In this document: one piece after another, positions 45,601 to 56,402 of the stretch
How positions within the stretch are numbered: position 1 is the first letter of the stretch
Layout: every line of letters starts with the position of its first letter
Assembly (NCBI GenBank): GCA_022376465.1
Contig: JACDTU010000010.1
Location: forward strand, 248,001-312,000
Direction: 5' to 3'
From: Cubamyces lactineus
Taxonomy: Eukaryota > Basidiomycota > Agaricomycetes > Polyporales > Polyporaceae
Length of the DNA: 64,000 nucleotides
Translations under genes and position numbers: made by a program
The notes under the pieces: generated by a model
Told to the model about the DNA's origin: nothing
Databases searched by the model: none
What the model saw: only the letters and a program-made list of their open reading frames with translations

Positions 45601-46541
45601 ACCGACTCACGAGACGCATCCGGGGACAGAACGCACGGGTGGCCTCTGGAAAACCTGCGGGCCCCTCTCCCGATGTACCCTTCACTTCGACGGCACCGCC
45701 GTGGGTCGTCCTCGCGCCGCGATCGAAGCAGGAGGAGCGAGAACGCGTCATCCAAAACCTCAGCGAGTCTTTCAAAGATGTCGGACTGTTGCCGACTTTC
45801 AAGACTACGCGCACCGAGCGGACGAAGGGCAAGCAGCCGCTGAAGAACGCTGCCGGCGTCAATGTGTTCGAGGAGGTCCCACCGGACGCCCTGCACATGC
45901 TTCTTCCTCTTTGGCCACGCGCGACGGACGACCTCTCGACGATCCCAGGGGAAGATCCGGCGAAGTACTTCCTGCCCACCGAGGAGCGCCAATATCTCAT
46001 CGTCTACTACGTGCCCTTCGACGAACGGAAGAAGGACAAGAAGAAGGGCGACGCAAGTAAGAAGCGTGCCCGCTCCGACTCGCTCTCTGCCTCCACGGCT
46101 GCCGCGCCGAAGACCAAAGGCATCCCCAAGCACGCGTTCCGTGTCTGCGCGCGGCTCGTCGGGTGTCAGGACTTCCTGGGGACCGGCGTCCGACTGCCCA
46201 CCGAGGGCCTCTGCATCACAGGCTCCATGTCGGAAGCGATGGAGCAGCTCCCACCGGCGTCGATCCGCGAGAAACACCCGGGCGACGTCGTCATCGGGAT
46301 CTGTTCTGGCAAGGACAGGGACATCGAGTTCATCCCGGAGGGCCTCGCGTGCGTCGGCCTGTGCAGCATGCAGCAGAGCGATCCCCCGCAGCCGCCGTCT
46401 CCTGTCCACGAAGAAGAGATGATGGACGCGTTCGACCCCGTCTACAGCCTCACGCCCATCGGCCGCGCCGCGGTCGAGATGGCGTGGCTCGGCTGCCTGG
46501 CGATCACGTTCTCGGACGTGAGCCCGCCCTCGACGAAATGA
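42643..46541 (+). CDS. Large disordered protein of unknown function (about 1,240 aa)
   Basis: The start MFHFRRDPPPQSRQPEKPRS follows a long C/T-rich leader. Exon 1 ends near 43028, and a frame-preserving intron leads into a long exon of Ser/Arg/Pro-rich sequence. A more structured part lies around residues 560-680: LRKLDQGYKRRREEWSFRKE, IHELWRHEYVGRFKVDK, then after an intron RINVRHIMDPFSRGNTRGGP and SFHVHTSGTILLAPMDVQ. A Lys/Glu repeat follows (KDKEKEKEKEKGKSKDEKRK). The C-terminal 220 residues look folded: VPPDALHMLLPLWPRATDD, ERQYLIVYYVPFDERKK, AFRVCARLVGCQDFLGTGVR, IGICSGKDRDIEFIPEGLAC and a hydrophobic end SLTPIGRAAVEMAWLGCLAI. I know no named family with this layout; it is probably a basidiomycete-specific regulator. 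Confidence 0.78.
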
Positions 46542-47768
46542 TTCCCCAACAACACAAGGACTCCAATATCGTGTATCATAATCCTGTTACAACGGACGGT
46601 GTATATCCTGATCTCCCGGCCGCACGTACGCGCCGGCGATTTACCCATACAGACTACAACACGCCCTCCCGCCGGGGCCCATGTTGCTCTCATAGCTCAT
46701 CTCAGACCCTCATATCTCATATCCCCGTTACTCCCATGTATCCCTCTTTGCCGGCGTGTGCGTGCACATGCCGGTCCGTTCGCGCGCGCCCCAGGCGTCG
46801 TTCTGATACCCTTGAATTCCGGTGACTGCCACTACTATTACTACTACTACCATCTGTACACATTTCGCTGGGTGCACGCATGCATGTCTCTTCGCTCCGT
46901 GGTCTCTCTGCCCTCTCCGCTCTCCTCTCCCTCCTCCTATTCCCGCTCGCTCGCCCTGCCCCTCGCCGCTCTCATAGGTGTCCTTCATATGGAACGCTCT
47001 GCTCGTTCAGAGCTAGGAATAGAGTCTGTACGCATATCTTTCCATCGCTTCCTGAATGCGCTAGCAATCCAAGCATACGTTTCTTCCCTCCCGTGGCACC
47101 CCGCCGCGCGCGTGTCCATTGTCCAGCTGAATATGTCGAGGTGAGTACTCTATACGTTCGTAGCTCTTGCCGTACGCTGGCGACGTTCGGTAGCGTAGGT
47201 CCCATGATGCTTCTTTGCAGTCGATTCGCAGGATGCATGTTGGACCGGACCAATGATGCATTGCCCGAGGTTCGCATGAAGCAGGGTGTGTCCTAGCCGA
47301 CAAGGATTCTAGTGGTAACTTACTTCCAACTCTTAAGAGATGGAGGTGAGTTATTGGAGCCGAGATACCTCGCGTTCGATGTGAGTATGACGTTCAAGGT
47401 CGTTGGTTGAGACTAATTCCTTCCGCTGTCACTGCAGAGAGAAGCGTCTGAATTCGTGTAAGACTTCCTACCTGTGTCATACGTGTCATACAAGAGAAGA
47501 AATTTGTCTGATGTCCGACACCACAGAAACTTTCCGGTCAAGTGTCTATAGGTAAGTTTGTGAAACCGTATTGGTTGGGATTACTGGCCGCTGATCAGCC
47601 CCGCTGCCAAATGAGGGCAGCGGAGCAACCTTTTACTCGAGTCAAAGGCCTGAACACTACTCTAGCGGTTACCGTGCACTGAAGGTGGATCGTGTGCTCT
47701 CGACTCTACCGGTGAGTCATACAATTACAGCTGAGATCGTTACGATCGGTCGTCAAGCTCATCAACGA

Positions 47769-47816
47769 CGCTTCTAGCTACTGAGCCAGGTAACCGTGGG
47801 CTAAACCCGTGGTAGG
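47769..47816 (+). repeat. Copy A of duplicated tyrosinase-upstream segment
   Basis: Aligned without gaps to 50661-50708, 34 of 48 bases match and 11 of the 14 differences are transitions. Copy A lies 917 bp before the tyrosinase 1 start; copy B lies 822 bp before the tyrosinase 2 start. This places the duplication boundary well upstream of the genes. Confidence 0.6.
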
Positions 47817-48621
47817 CTATGGTGCGAATGCGCCGACAATCCAAGCATACGCCGATTCCTTCCGTGACATCCTCTGATGTTGGTGTAGCTGCGTGATAGA
47901 AGAACTGCTTGAACTTCAATAATCAAGGTGAGTACTTCTTAGTACTAGCGGCCCACGATGTTCGGGACCGTAAGTCTCATGATGATACTGATTCTCAGAC
48001 AGCTCGACCTTCCAGGGGGTCTGGTTAGACTGAACCAATGGTTGACTGTCCGAGGGCCGCACCGAAGTACTTCGCTCCCCTGAGCTCCGCTCATGCAAAC
48101 TCTAGCGGTAACGGATAATTCACCGGAGTAGACATGAAGACATACGTCAGGTATTGCGCTCAACGCCGGGACGATCATGTGGCACGAAACATGACAGTGC
48201 GCGTCCTTATGTTCCTTGACAATAGCTGCGTAGCCCCCTGGGGGGCCGGAACCTCATGGGAGCTCATGGGCCAGTCACGCAAGTGATTCGGTTCACGTGT
48301 ACCATACTGTCACTGCATGTGGGCGATAGGTAACGCCACATAAACTCTCCGATGCATAGTGATGAACTTTGGGTAAAGTTTGTGAATTCGTATTGGCCGA
48401 GATCAACCTTTACTCACCATCTTTTGCAGGACGATGCAACATTGTACGTGTCCCATGCGGTCACACCGACTGCGCCTATTCAGCGAAAAGTTCTGTCTGG
48501 ACGGTCCTCGGTGGTTGACTTCCCCGTAGCTCTCCTCTCAAATCCTTCTGCTCTAAGCCGGTTGGATGCTCGCCGTCTTACGGCCGCGGGTGAATTGGGC
48601 GCGTTGTGCCTAGCTCCAGAG

Positions 48622-48631
48622 CATAAAAGCC
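48622..48631 (+). promoter_or_regulatory. TATA-like element of tyrosinase 1
   Basis: CATAAAAGCC lies 64 bp before the start codon. It corresponds in position and sequence to CATATAAGCC in front of tyrosinase 2, so it was probably inherited with the duplication. Confidence 0.45.
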
Positions 48632-48685
48632 TCAATGACTGCGTTGAAGTGGACTGCTCGAGGAAGGACAATCAGAAGTACAGCC

Positions 48686-50294
48686 ATGCCCGACTCGTTC
48701 AGCCTATGCAGGTTCCTTTTACTCCCCCTCTTCGTCCTGGGCGTTTGTGCGGTCAAGAGCCAGACGGTAACCTGCACGCATCCTTCCGTCAGGAGGGAGT
48801 GGCGTAAGCTCACCCACCCTGAGCGTGCCGAGTGGATTGCAGCTATAAACGTACGCCCTTGCTTCTGTGACTCCAGGTCTGTGGTTCACGACTCAATTGC
48901 TTCACGACGACCTTGCAGTGTTTGGCCAAATTGCCCCACACCGATGCCCTCACACCATCCATAGACCCGTCTATCTCCAACATTCCGCCGGTCAATACCT
49001 CGAGCAGCTACTGGGACGACATCGTGTACGTTCACATGGACTTAAACACCAAGGTGTGTAGGCGGAGCATCGGCGATCATCTGTTGTGACGGTGCCCTGA
49101 CCCAGAAGTTCCGTATGCAGATCCACTATACCGGTCTCTTCTTCCCATTCCACCGTTTCTACGTGAATGCCATCGAGACGGCGATGAAGGAACGTTGCGG
49201 ATACACGGGTGCATTCCCTTACTGGGACTGGTCTATCGGTCAGTAGTTTTCATGAGCATCGACCGTACAACTTGTCAACGAGTACGTGCTCAGACGCGCA
49301 CGACGTGGAGAACAGCCCCATCTTCCACGAGTCAAACCCTATCAGCGGGCTGGGAGGATGGGGCGACCCCGCAAAGGACATCCAGGTTCAAGATGGCGGC
49401 TTCCGTCACCTCGAAGTCGCCTATCCCATCCCTCACATCCTTCGACGGAACTTCACACTGCAGCCGTTCCTGTCGCTTGGCGGTTTGCCGATGTTCACGA
49501 ACCTGACGCAGTACGCGAACGAGAGCTTCACTCCGGAGAAAGTGCGCGAGATGGTGGACTGGACCCCTGGAGACTTTGTTGGCTTCCAGGTGTCTATGGA
49601 GCAAGCTGAGGTGAGTATCTACAGATGTGACCGCTGAGGATGAACGATTTCTTACGGCGTGCCGTTGTGCAGGGACCTCACGCTAGCGTGCACCTCATCA
49701 TCGGAGGGTAGTTCTCATCCCGATTGTTCCGCTACAGGGGAAGCTGACTTCGCCGTAGCGACCTAGCCGGGCAATGTCCTGCAGGTTCTCCCCCTACTTG
49801 CGTACCCGGCCCCACGTTCTCGGCTAATGGTTAGTCGCGCTTCTGTACCCCTGCGTTGTCTCCTGCCGAGCCCTGACACTTCCGTAACCAGAGCCCATGT
49901 TCTTCTTGCACCATGCCGTAAGTCTGGACCACCTTGTTCTCCTCGTTCCCCTTGACAGTGTGACAGCGTCTGATATGTCCTGCAGATGGTGGACAAGGTT
50001 TGGTTCGATTGGCAGAACAAGGACCCGGCAAGCTTCTGGGCATACAAAGGCGGTTCCATGGAAAACCTCACGTCGTTGCAGGCGCTGAAAGACTATCCCA
50101 ACGGCATGCCACCCGAACTGATGGTGAGCGCATTATTGCTGCGACAGGCAGCTACTCTATTGTGCTGCAAACAGCTAAATCCTTCTGCATCTCAGCTGGA
50201 TTCTACGATCCCTGCAGATGGAATGTTTCCCGAAGTGACCATCCGGGATGTCATGAATACTACGGGCGGTCGTTTGTGCTACGTTTACGAATGA
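48686..50294 (+). CDS. Short secreted tyrosinase (polyphenol oxidase), copy 1
   Basis: This is a type-3 copper enzyme oxidising phenols or catechols to quinones, likely extracellular. A signal peptide (MPDSFSLCRFLLLPLFVLGV, then CAVKSQ) precedes REWRKLTHPERAEWIAAINC. CuA ligands are the His of DIVYVHMDLN, of KIHYTGLFFPF and of the following FHRFYVNAIE, then GAFPYWDWSID. CuB ligands are HASVHLIIGG (two His) and MFFLHHAMVDKVWFDWQ. The family end motif TTGGRLCYVYE closes the protein, so no C-terminal lid domain is present, as in the short fungal tyrosinase/catechol oxidase class. I count about eight short introns. Checked joins: GG-DLAGQCPAGSP and SANE-PMFFLHH. All six copper histidines are present, so activity is expected. 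Confidence 0.92.
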
Positions 50295-50660
50295 CTTCCA
50301 AGTTTCCAGACGACCCGCGCAACACTTTGACACTAGGAATGCGATCAGACGCCGTTGCGTGTACTCTACCACTTCGTAGACGGAATCCGGATTGCTTTGC
50401 ATATCTCCTGCACCAGTTACAGACATGAAGGGCTGCAATCTGTACACACAGAATGGAGAGGAAAGCTCGTATTGCCAGGTACGAACAGCGCAGTATTACA
50501 TTCCATAGAATCGGGAGGTTGTGCTCACCCGAGCTCTTCCCGTTGCTCTACGACCCCATTCCGTGGCTGTATAGGGCAAATCTATGCCCCCGACTCCGGC
50601 GACTTCCATAAACTCGACTCAATAAGCTGAAACTATCGGTCTGTTTGGGCCCATCTGCAA

Positions 50661-50708
50661 CGCTTCTAGTCGTTGACCCGGGTCACCGTGGACCGAACCC
50701 ACGGTGGC
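50661..50708 (+). repeat. Copy B of duplicated tyrosinase-upstream segment
   Basis: This is the partner of 47769-47816. Copy B has perfect 8-bp arms (CACCGTGG, 7-bp spacer, CCACGGTG) that copy A has lost (ACCGTGGG versus CCCGTGGT). That suggests the palindrome is not needed in front of copy 1, or was gained in copy 2. Confidence 0.6.
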
Positions 50709-51428
50709 CTGCACTGCCGACCGTCGGACAAACGAGCCTCGTTCGATTTCGATGTCAATCTCAGTCAAGTGACCAAGAGCCACTGAACTTACGGTGTCGC
50801 GGCCCATGCGACGAGTTCGAGCCTGCGCCCCTTGCTGCTGCTATCAAGCCCCGCGACGAATCGGCGACTCGCCCGTTTCTTGATAACACCCCGCGCACTG
50901 CGAGGCTTCCACCGGTTGTGGCATGTGCAGATCGTCAGGTGATGGTCCGCGCGTTGCAGGCTACTCGGCTGATACTGGCGGGCGTCCGGTACTTTAAGGG
51001 CATGTATCCTTGAGCAGAATTGAGGTACAGTGCCTAGTGTTGCAATCGCGGCAACCTCGCTTAGTTCTGATGACGTCGCGTTGTAGACATCGGCAAAGTG
51101 TGCACCATTCGCGAGCTATAGCCTCGACTGCCAAACATATCTTGCGGCTATATACTCGCAGCGGGTAACACGCGTCATCTCCGAGAGCCCTGCAAACGTC
51201 TGTTCGCTGAAGCACTCCCACCCGACACTCGGACGCCTCGTTCCCCGTCCAGTCACCGGGCACATGCAAGAGTGACGTGAACCTCGATCCATCCCGCCCG
51301 CGCCGGCTGGGAACAAGCGTCATCCGACCACCGCATCCCACCGTCCTAGACCTATGAGCGCAGATGGATTCTGCTCGGTGCCAAATGGGCATTTGCCCAC
51401 CAGATAGCCAGCATAGCAGGGATTGATA

Positions 51429-51436
51429 CATATAAG
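51429..51436 (+). promoter_or_regulatory. TATA box of tyrosinase 2
   Basis: CATATAAG lies 54 bp before the chosen start codon, the position expected for a TATA box with a short leader. The matching element at tyrosinase 1 is the weaker CATAAAAG. Confidence 0.5.
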
Positions 51437-51482
51437 CCCCATGATTCGCGCTGTACACTGCAACAGCGAGTGCGTGGTAGGC

Positions 51483-53033
51483 ATGTTCGGCCTTCTTGAC
51501 CTCTACAAGATCCTCGTCTTCGCCGCCACAGCAGTTTTGGACTACTCGGATACACAGGGTGAGGCAGCCCACTGCACTCATCCAGCTGTCAGGCGGGAGT
51601 GGCGGAAGCTGACCTCAGACGAGCGTGCCGAATGGATAGCAAGCATCAATGTAAGCGCATACATCACGGCTTCGTGAATCAGGACTAACCCTTGACTGCT
51701 CTACAGTGTCTTGCCAATCTACCCCACGATGATGCACTCACACCGTCGGTCGATCCGTCCATTTCGAGGATTGGCCCCGTGAACACATCAGGCAGCTATT
51801 GGGACGACATCGTCTACGTGCACATGGACTTGAACACCAAGGTCAAATACACACATACCGCACAAAGTAATCGATAATTCAACTACTTTGTCACGAACCA
51901 GATCCACGAGACAGGATTATTCTTGCCCTTCCATCGTCTCTATGTGCATGCTGTCGAGAAGGCGATGAAGGAGCGTTGTGGGTATACCGGCGCGTTTCCC
52001 TACTGGGACTGGACCATTGGTGCGTACATGCTAACCTACCTATAGTTACCCGTCTACCTCACTACGCTTTCCAGATGCTCGGGACGTCCAGAACAGCCCT
52101 ATCTTCGACCCCGGCCTCACAAGTGGGCTCGGCGGCTGGGGCGACCCCACGAAAGACTTCGAATTGCAAGACGGCGGCTTCCGTGCGCTGCACGTCGCGT
52201 ACCCGGTTCCGCACATCCTTCGCCGCAACTTCACGCTTCAGCCGTTCCTGCCCTTTGCAGGCGTGCCTGTGTTCACGAATACGACGCAGTACGCGAACGA
52301 GAGCTTCACTCCCGAGCGAGTCCGCGCGCTCGTCGAGGAGACTGCGCCGGGAGATTTTGTCGGGTTCCAGTTCGCGATGGAGGAGCCGCAGGTGAGTTGG
52401 AGTTACAACGTTCCGGACGTCCTTTGACTTGGGAAGGAGAAAGGTGGCTGATTCATGTCCTGTGCACACAGGGCCCGCACGCAAGCGTGCACTTCATTCT
52501 CGGAGGGTGGGTTGTATTCCTACTGTAGTAGTGCCACCCGACCGGGATCTCGAAGGTCCTCACAGACTCTCCTTCGCAGTGATCTCGCAGGCCAGTGTCC
52601 CGCAGCGTCGCTCCCTGGATGCATGCCCGCACAACCAACATTCTCCGCCAACGGTCAGTCGTCCTCGTCCCTCCAAACTCCTCCAACCATCTCAGCATTC
52701 TCCTCTGATTCCCGCCATGCATGTCTCTACCGCCAGAACCCATGTTCTTCCTCCACCACGGCGTACGTACCACCCTTCCCCCTACTGCTAGTTCTCCCGA
52801 GCTGACCACGCCGTTCGATATCGGGCGGGGACAACAGATGGTCGACAAGATCTGGCGCGCCTGGCAAACAAACCACCGTGACCCCTCCGCCACCACCAAC
52901 CTCTGGGCGTTCAAAGGCGGCTCCGTGCAGAACATCACCTCCCTCGAGGCCCTGCGGGACTATCCCAACGGGATGGCGCCCGACCTCTCGGTGCGTCGGA
53001 CGTTCTCTTCCTCCTGATGATCATGCCCGTTTT

Positions 53034-53093
<60 letters not shown>

Positions 53094-53266
53094 TGTTTTT
53101 GTTTTTTTGATTGCTCCGATATTGATACTGATTCGGTGGGGGGGATGGGGGAACGTTCTAGCTGGACTCGGTGATCCCGACGGATGGGATGTTCGGACTT
53201 CGGCGGGTCACGATCCGGGATGTCATGGACACGACGGGCGGGGTCTTGTGCTATGTCTACGAGTGA
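51483..53266 (+). CDS. Short secreted tyrosinase (polyphenol oxidase), copy 2
   Basis: Tandem paralogue of the gene at 48686. The N-terminus MFGLLDLYKILVFAATAVLD is a signal-type segment; in-frame ATGs at 51423 and 51441 are alternatives, but the first would lie on the TATA box. CuA histidines are in DIVYVHMDLN, KIHETGLFLPF and FHRLYVHAVEKAM, followed by GAFPYWDWTID. CuB histidines are in HASVHFILGG and PMFFLHHG, then MVDKIWRAWQTNH. The protein closes with RDVMDTTGGVLCYVYE. The mature part is clearly more conserved with copy 1 than the signal region. The last intron, between NGMAPDLS and LDSVIPTDGMF, contains a long (TTTC)n microsatellite that is absent from copy 1. All six copper ligands are intact. 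GC content of the 3' exons is higher than in copy 1. Confidence 0.92.
53032..53094 (+). repeat. (TTTC)n microsatellite inside the last intron of tyrosinase 2
   Basis: About 15 uninterrupted TTTC units lie in the final intron of the second tyrosinase. The tract is pyrimidine-only on the coding strand, so it may extend the polypyrimidine signal of the intron. The equivalent intron of copy 1 has none. Confidence 0.95.
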
Positions 53267-53831
53267 CCCTCCAAGCTTCCAGGCTCATCACAATGTACTA
53301 CCCGACGCGATATGCGGCACCCTGGCTGGAGTTGGACTCGGACTGTGGGCAGACGACGGGCGGACACTCACACATCAGAATCGAGACGACGTCGAACGAA
53401 GGGAGTGAGCATGGCAATATAATAATACGAACCAGAGAGTCCGTGCGAGAGGGGGTCGTACCGATGCCGGTCCCAACCTACGCTACGTGCTAAGTACATA
53501 CTAGCTACAGGCAAGTCTACAGATCCACATCCGTCGCGGCCGAGAGCATTACAGTCTACAGTACGCTGTGCATGCGGGCCACGCACAAAGTCGCAAGTCC
53601 GTGTTGAACGTCGTGAAGTCGTTAGAGAAGAAGGAAGAGAGGGGTTGAGAGTCAAAAGTCGTCAAAGCGTGTAACGTGCCAGAGCAGTAGTGGTGGATGT
53701 ACTGCTCTCTCTTCGTGGAGGAAGCACCCGCCCGGTCCTAGCTGGTATAAGACAGCCAGCCCCATCTTCACCTCCATCTTGTCTTCATCATCTTCATCCT
53801 CATCATAACCACCACCCTCACCTCCACCTTC
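53267..53831. other. Convergent 3' flanks
   Basis: 565 bp lie between the tyrosinase 2 stop and the stop of the minus-strand F-box-like gene. It has a C/A/T-rich stretch with CATC/CACC repeats at about 53765-53835. No gene is recognised. Confidence 0.5.
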
Positions 53832-56402
53832 TCACATCTCACCCCTCAGCGCCCTCCCCACCAACGCCCAAAACGTGAGCACGAGCAAGCACAAGCAAAA
53901 CACCATCAATCGCGCCTCCTCCCCCGCCGGCCCGCGCTCCAGCAACAGCGCACCCATCCCCTTCGGCTGCACGTCCGGGTGCCCGCTCGGCCGCAGATCG
54001 TACACCCACCGCCGCACGCTGCCCCGCCTCCGCCCGCGCGCTGCGCCCCACCAGCCGCCGCCTAGCGCAGCAGGGATGGTCGCAAGAGCTTCAGCTGCGG
54101 CCTCTCCGATACCAGGGCCAGCGCCGATGCCGACACCGACGCCGACGCCGATCGCAACGCCTGCTCCGGGGACAGCAGCAACGCCGCCGTTCCCGAGTGT
54201 CAGCGCACGGTGTTCCAGGAGCGCGAGGGGCGTCTCGATCCCTAACGCGCTCGCCACCGCCGCGAACCACTCCGCGAGTCCGCCCGCACCGACGAACGCA
54301 TCCGCCGTACGCGTGAGCCTGAGGGATAGCGGGAACGGCAGCACGAGTGATGATGCGCCTGACCAGGCGCCGAGCCACGGCCATGGCCACGGAGCGGCGT
54401 GCCATTGCGCGACGTGGAGGCAGACGGGGATACCGTGCGCGTCGCAGGTGAGTTCGAACGCGCCGCGCTCGAGTGGGGGCGGCGGGGCATCACCCGCAGC
54501 TGCTGCAGTGTGCGGTGGGATGAAGGTGATTGCGAAGGCACGGAGGCGGGGATTTGCACGGGCGATGCGCGCGGCGCCGACATGCATGGGCTCCTCGCCG
54601 GAAGTGCGTACAAGCGTGAGGGCGAGTGTACGTAGGCGGGAGAGGCCGCGGAGGCTGTTCGCAAACGTCTCCTATGATGGGAGCCAGCGTAAGTACAAGA
54701 GTTCATGAGATCGTGGACAGGGTACACGTACGAGGAAGAACGATGACTTGTTGGTGCAGGTGATATCGAGGTCGTGCAGGAATGGGCACGACGTAGCGAT
54801 GGTGCGCAGGATATTATTGCTATCATACCCGCCTTGGATCGCAAACGTCACCTTGAGCGACGTGAGCGCGTGCAGGCTGAGCAGCACGCGCGAGATCGTC
54901 ACTGGGGTGAGGTCGCGCAGGTGCATCGCGTGCGGGAAGCATACCCGCTTGAGCGTCTTGGTTAGCGACGTCCCCACAACTGGCGGAGGTGTGTTTGCGT
55001 TGGTCTCGTCGTTGCTCGGCGTCCGGTCGACGAGCATGCGCAAGTGGACGAAGGACCCGCTAAACTCCTTCAAGTTTGGTAGTGCTGCATGATCGAGCCC
55101 CGACAGATCGAGCTGGTTCGAACTCGGTCGCCCGAGTAGATGCAAACTCTGAATCGACGGATGCGCCTCCAAAAAGTCCTTGAACTCGGGTGCACGTTGC
55201 TGACTAGCCGCCTGCCCTGGTGTATTGGAGCTCCATACAAGGGCACCGAGGGCAAGGTGGCGGAGCTTTGGCCAACGCGCGGCATACAACCGGGCGGCCT
55301 CGGATGGTTCAGACGAATGCCCTACGAGCGCGAGCGACTCGAGATTGGGGCAGCGGATGGTGAGCATGTCCCATAGGCGAGCAAAGACGGGCTCGCTCTC
55401 TGGCGCAGTGGCGTCGTCAGCGTCAGCGTGGGCTGCAGGGCCGAGGAGGAGGACGCGTGGGCCGTCCTTGAGGGCGAGGGGACTCGACCCACCTCGGGAG
55501 GGCACGTGCAGGGAATGTGCATAGAAGCCGTCTTTGAGCGTCAGCGCGAAGCCGCGGAGGTCGTCGAACTTGAACAGCTGCGAGACGTGGACCGCGTCGA
55601 GGAGGAGAAGTACGCGAGCGGGACACGACGCGCGCGCGGAGAGAGGACGGAGAGGGAGGTGGAGCAGTCGCGGAGGACGAGAACGGGTCGCGATCGGTAA
55701 GCGTGATGGCGATGATGTCATGTGGCAACTCACATTACTCGTCGGCCGCGGCAGGAAACAGCCAAACGTCGTCCCAATCGACTTCAAGCACGGGCACCTT
55801 TACCATACGCATACATCCATGAGCTTATATGCGCGCGCATGCACCCGCAGGCGGTAGACGCGTGCGAGGAGAGCGCACCTTGAGCGGAGCTCAGCCCACA
55901 TCCGGTCATCAGGCAGCATGTCTTCCCCGTCCCACTCAAAGTGGTGCAGCGCGTCGAGGTTGCGCGCGGCTCTCATCACGCAGCGCGACACGACACCGGC
56001 GTTGTCCCACGCGCGGTACTGGTCGTGTGGACGTGGATGGAATTCGTGTTCAGGGTGGACGGTCAGCTTCCGGACATGCCGGGCGACCTGGGGGCAGCGC
56101 TCGATCATGGCAAGTGTGCGCTCGCATTGCTCTGCGCCATGTAGGTCTACGTCGGCGTAGAGGGCGGGGAGAACTTTGCCATAGACTGTCTTGGACTGCG
56201 GTGAGCCATATGGCATGATGAGTCTAACGTAACGGCAGGACTCAAGACTCGTACGATTGGAACGCACCACTTGGCTCAGCTGGAGAACATCAGCGCGCGA
56301 AGCGAGGTATCCGGAAACCTCGAGGAATATCTCCGCAGGCAACGACTCGAGCGGGTTTGGGCCCATGCGAGACGGCAAGGAGGTGGATGAGCGAGCAGCC
56401 AT
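53832..56402 (-). CDS. F-box-like protein with C-terminal membrane anchor
   Basis: The three minus-strand open blocks join through two introns. Exon 1 starts MAARSSTSLPSRMGPNPLES, then LPAEIFLEVSGYLASRADVL and LSQVVRSNRTSLESCRYVRL. This is an F-box-like region, followed by LPALYADVDLHGAEQCERTL. Exon 2 carries leucine-rich strands (FDDLRGFALTLKDGFYAHSL, CPNLESLALVGHSSEPSEAA, HPSIQSLHLLGRPSSNQLDL, CPFLHDLDITCTNKSSFFL). Exon 3 starts near LRGLSRLRTLALTLVRTSGE and has an Ala/Gly/Val-rich low-complexity part. It ends with a single hydrophobic helix RLMVFCLCLLVLTFWALVG and a basic RALRGEM tail. An F-box protein with a tail anchor would be membrane-attached, which is uncommon. An in-frame ATG at 56366 is an alternative start. 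Exon borders are approximate. Confidence 0.72.

Larger units (their letters stand above)
46542..48685. other. Intergenic region with duplicated segments upstream of tyrosinase 1
   Basis: No intact gene is seen in these 2.1 kb. A (TAC)n-like microsatellite lies near 46835-46852. Around 47345-47550 are three short in-frame blocks with good splice signals (reading EPRYLAFD, REASEFV and NFPVKCL), possibly exons of a dead gene. The region also holds segments repeated elsewhere: 47554-47583 is 24/30 identical to 48376-48405, and 47769-47816 is 34/48 identical to 50661-50708 upstream of the second tyrosinase. CCGCTGCC and GGCAGCGG form an inverted repeat at 47601-47623. Confidence 0.5.
50295..51482. 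other. Region between the two tyrosinases
   Basis: The first bases after the tyrosinase 1 stop (TCCAAGTTTCCAG) match those after the tyrosinase 2 stop (TCCAAGCTTCCAG), showing that the 3' UTR was duplicated too. The duplicated upstream segment copy B is at 50661-50708 and contains the perfect inverted repeat CACCGTGG/CCACGGTG (50684-50706). No separate gene is recognised. Confidence 0.6.

Noticed and set aside
46599..47144. 181-codon plus-strand frame with poly-Tyr
   Set aside because: Poly-Tyr comes from a TAC microsatellite; the rest is translated C/T-rich 3' flank of the preceding gene.
47343..47550. Three short blocks with good splice sites reading EPRYLAFD, REASEFV, NFPVKCL
   Set aside because: The preceding possible exon has an in-frame stop and no start codon in that frame; no family recognised. 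At best a dead gene remnant.
53832..54587. Treating the Ala/Gly-rich minus-strand frame as a separate gene
   Set aside because: It continues the leucine-rich block of the upstream exon with an intron of normal size and has no promoter of its own, so I merged it with the F-box-like gene.
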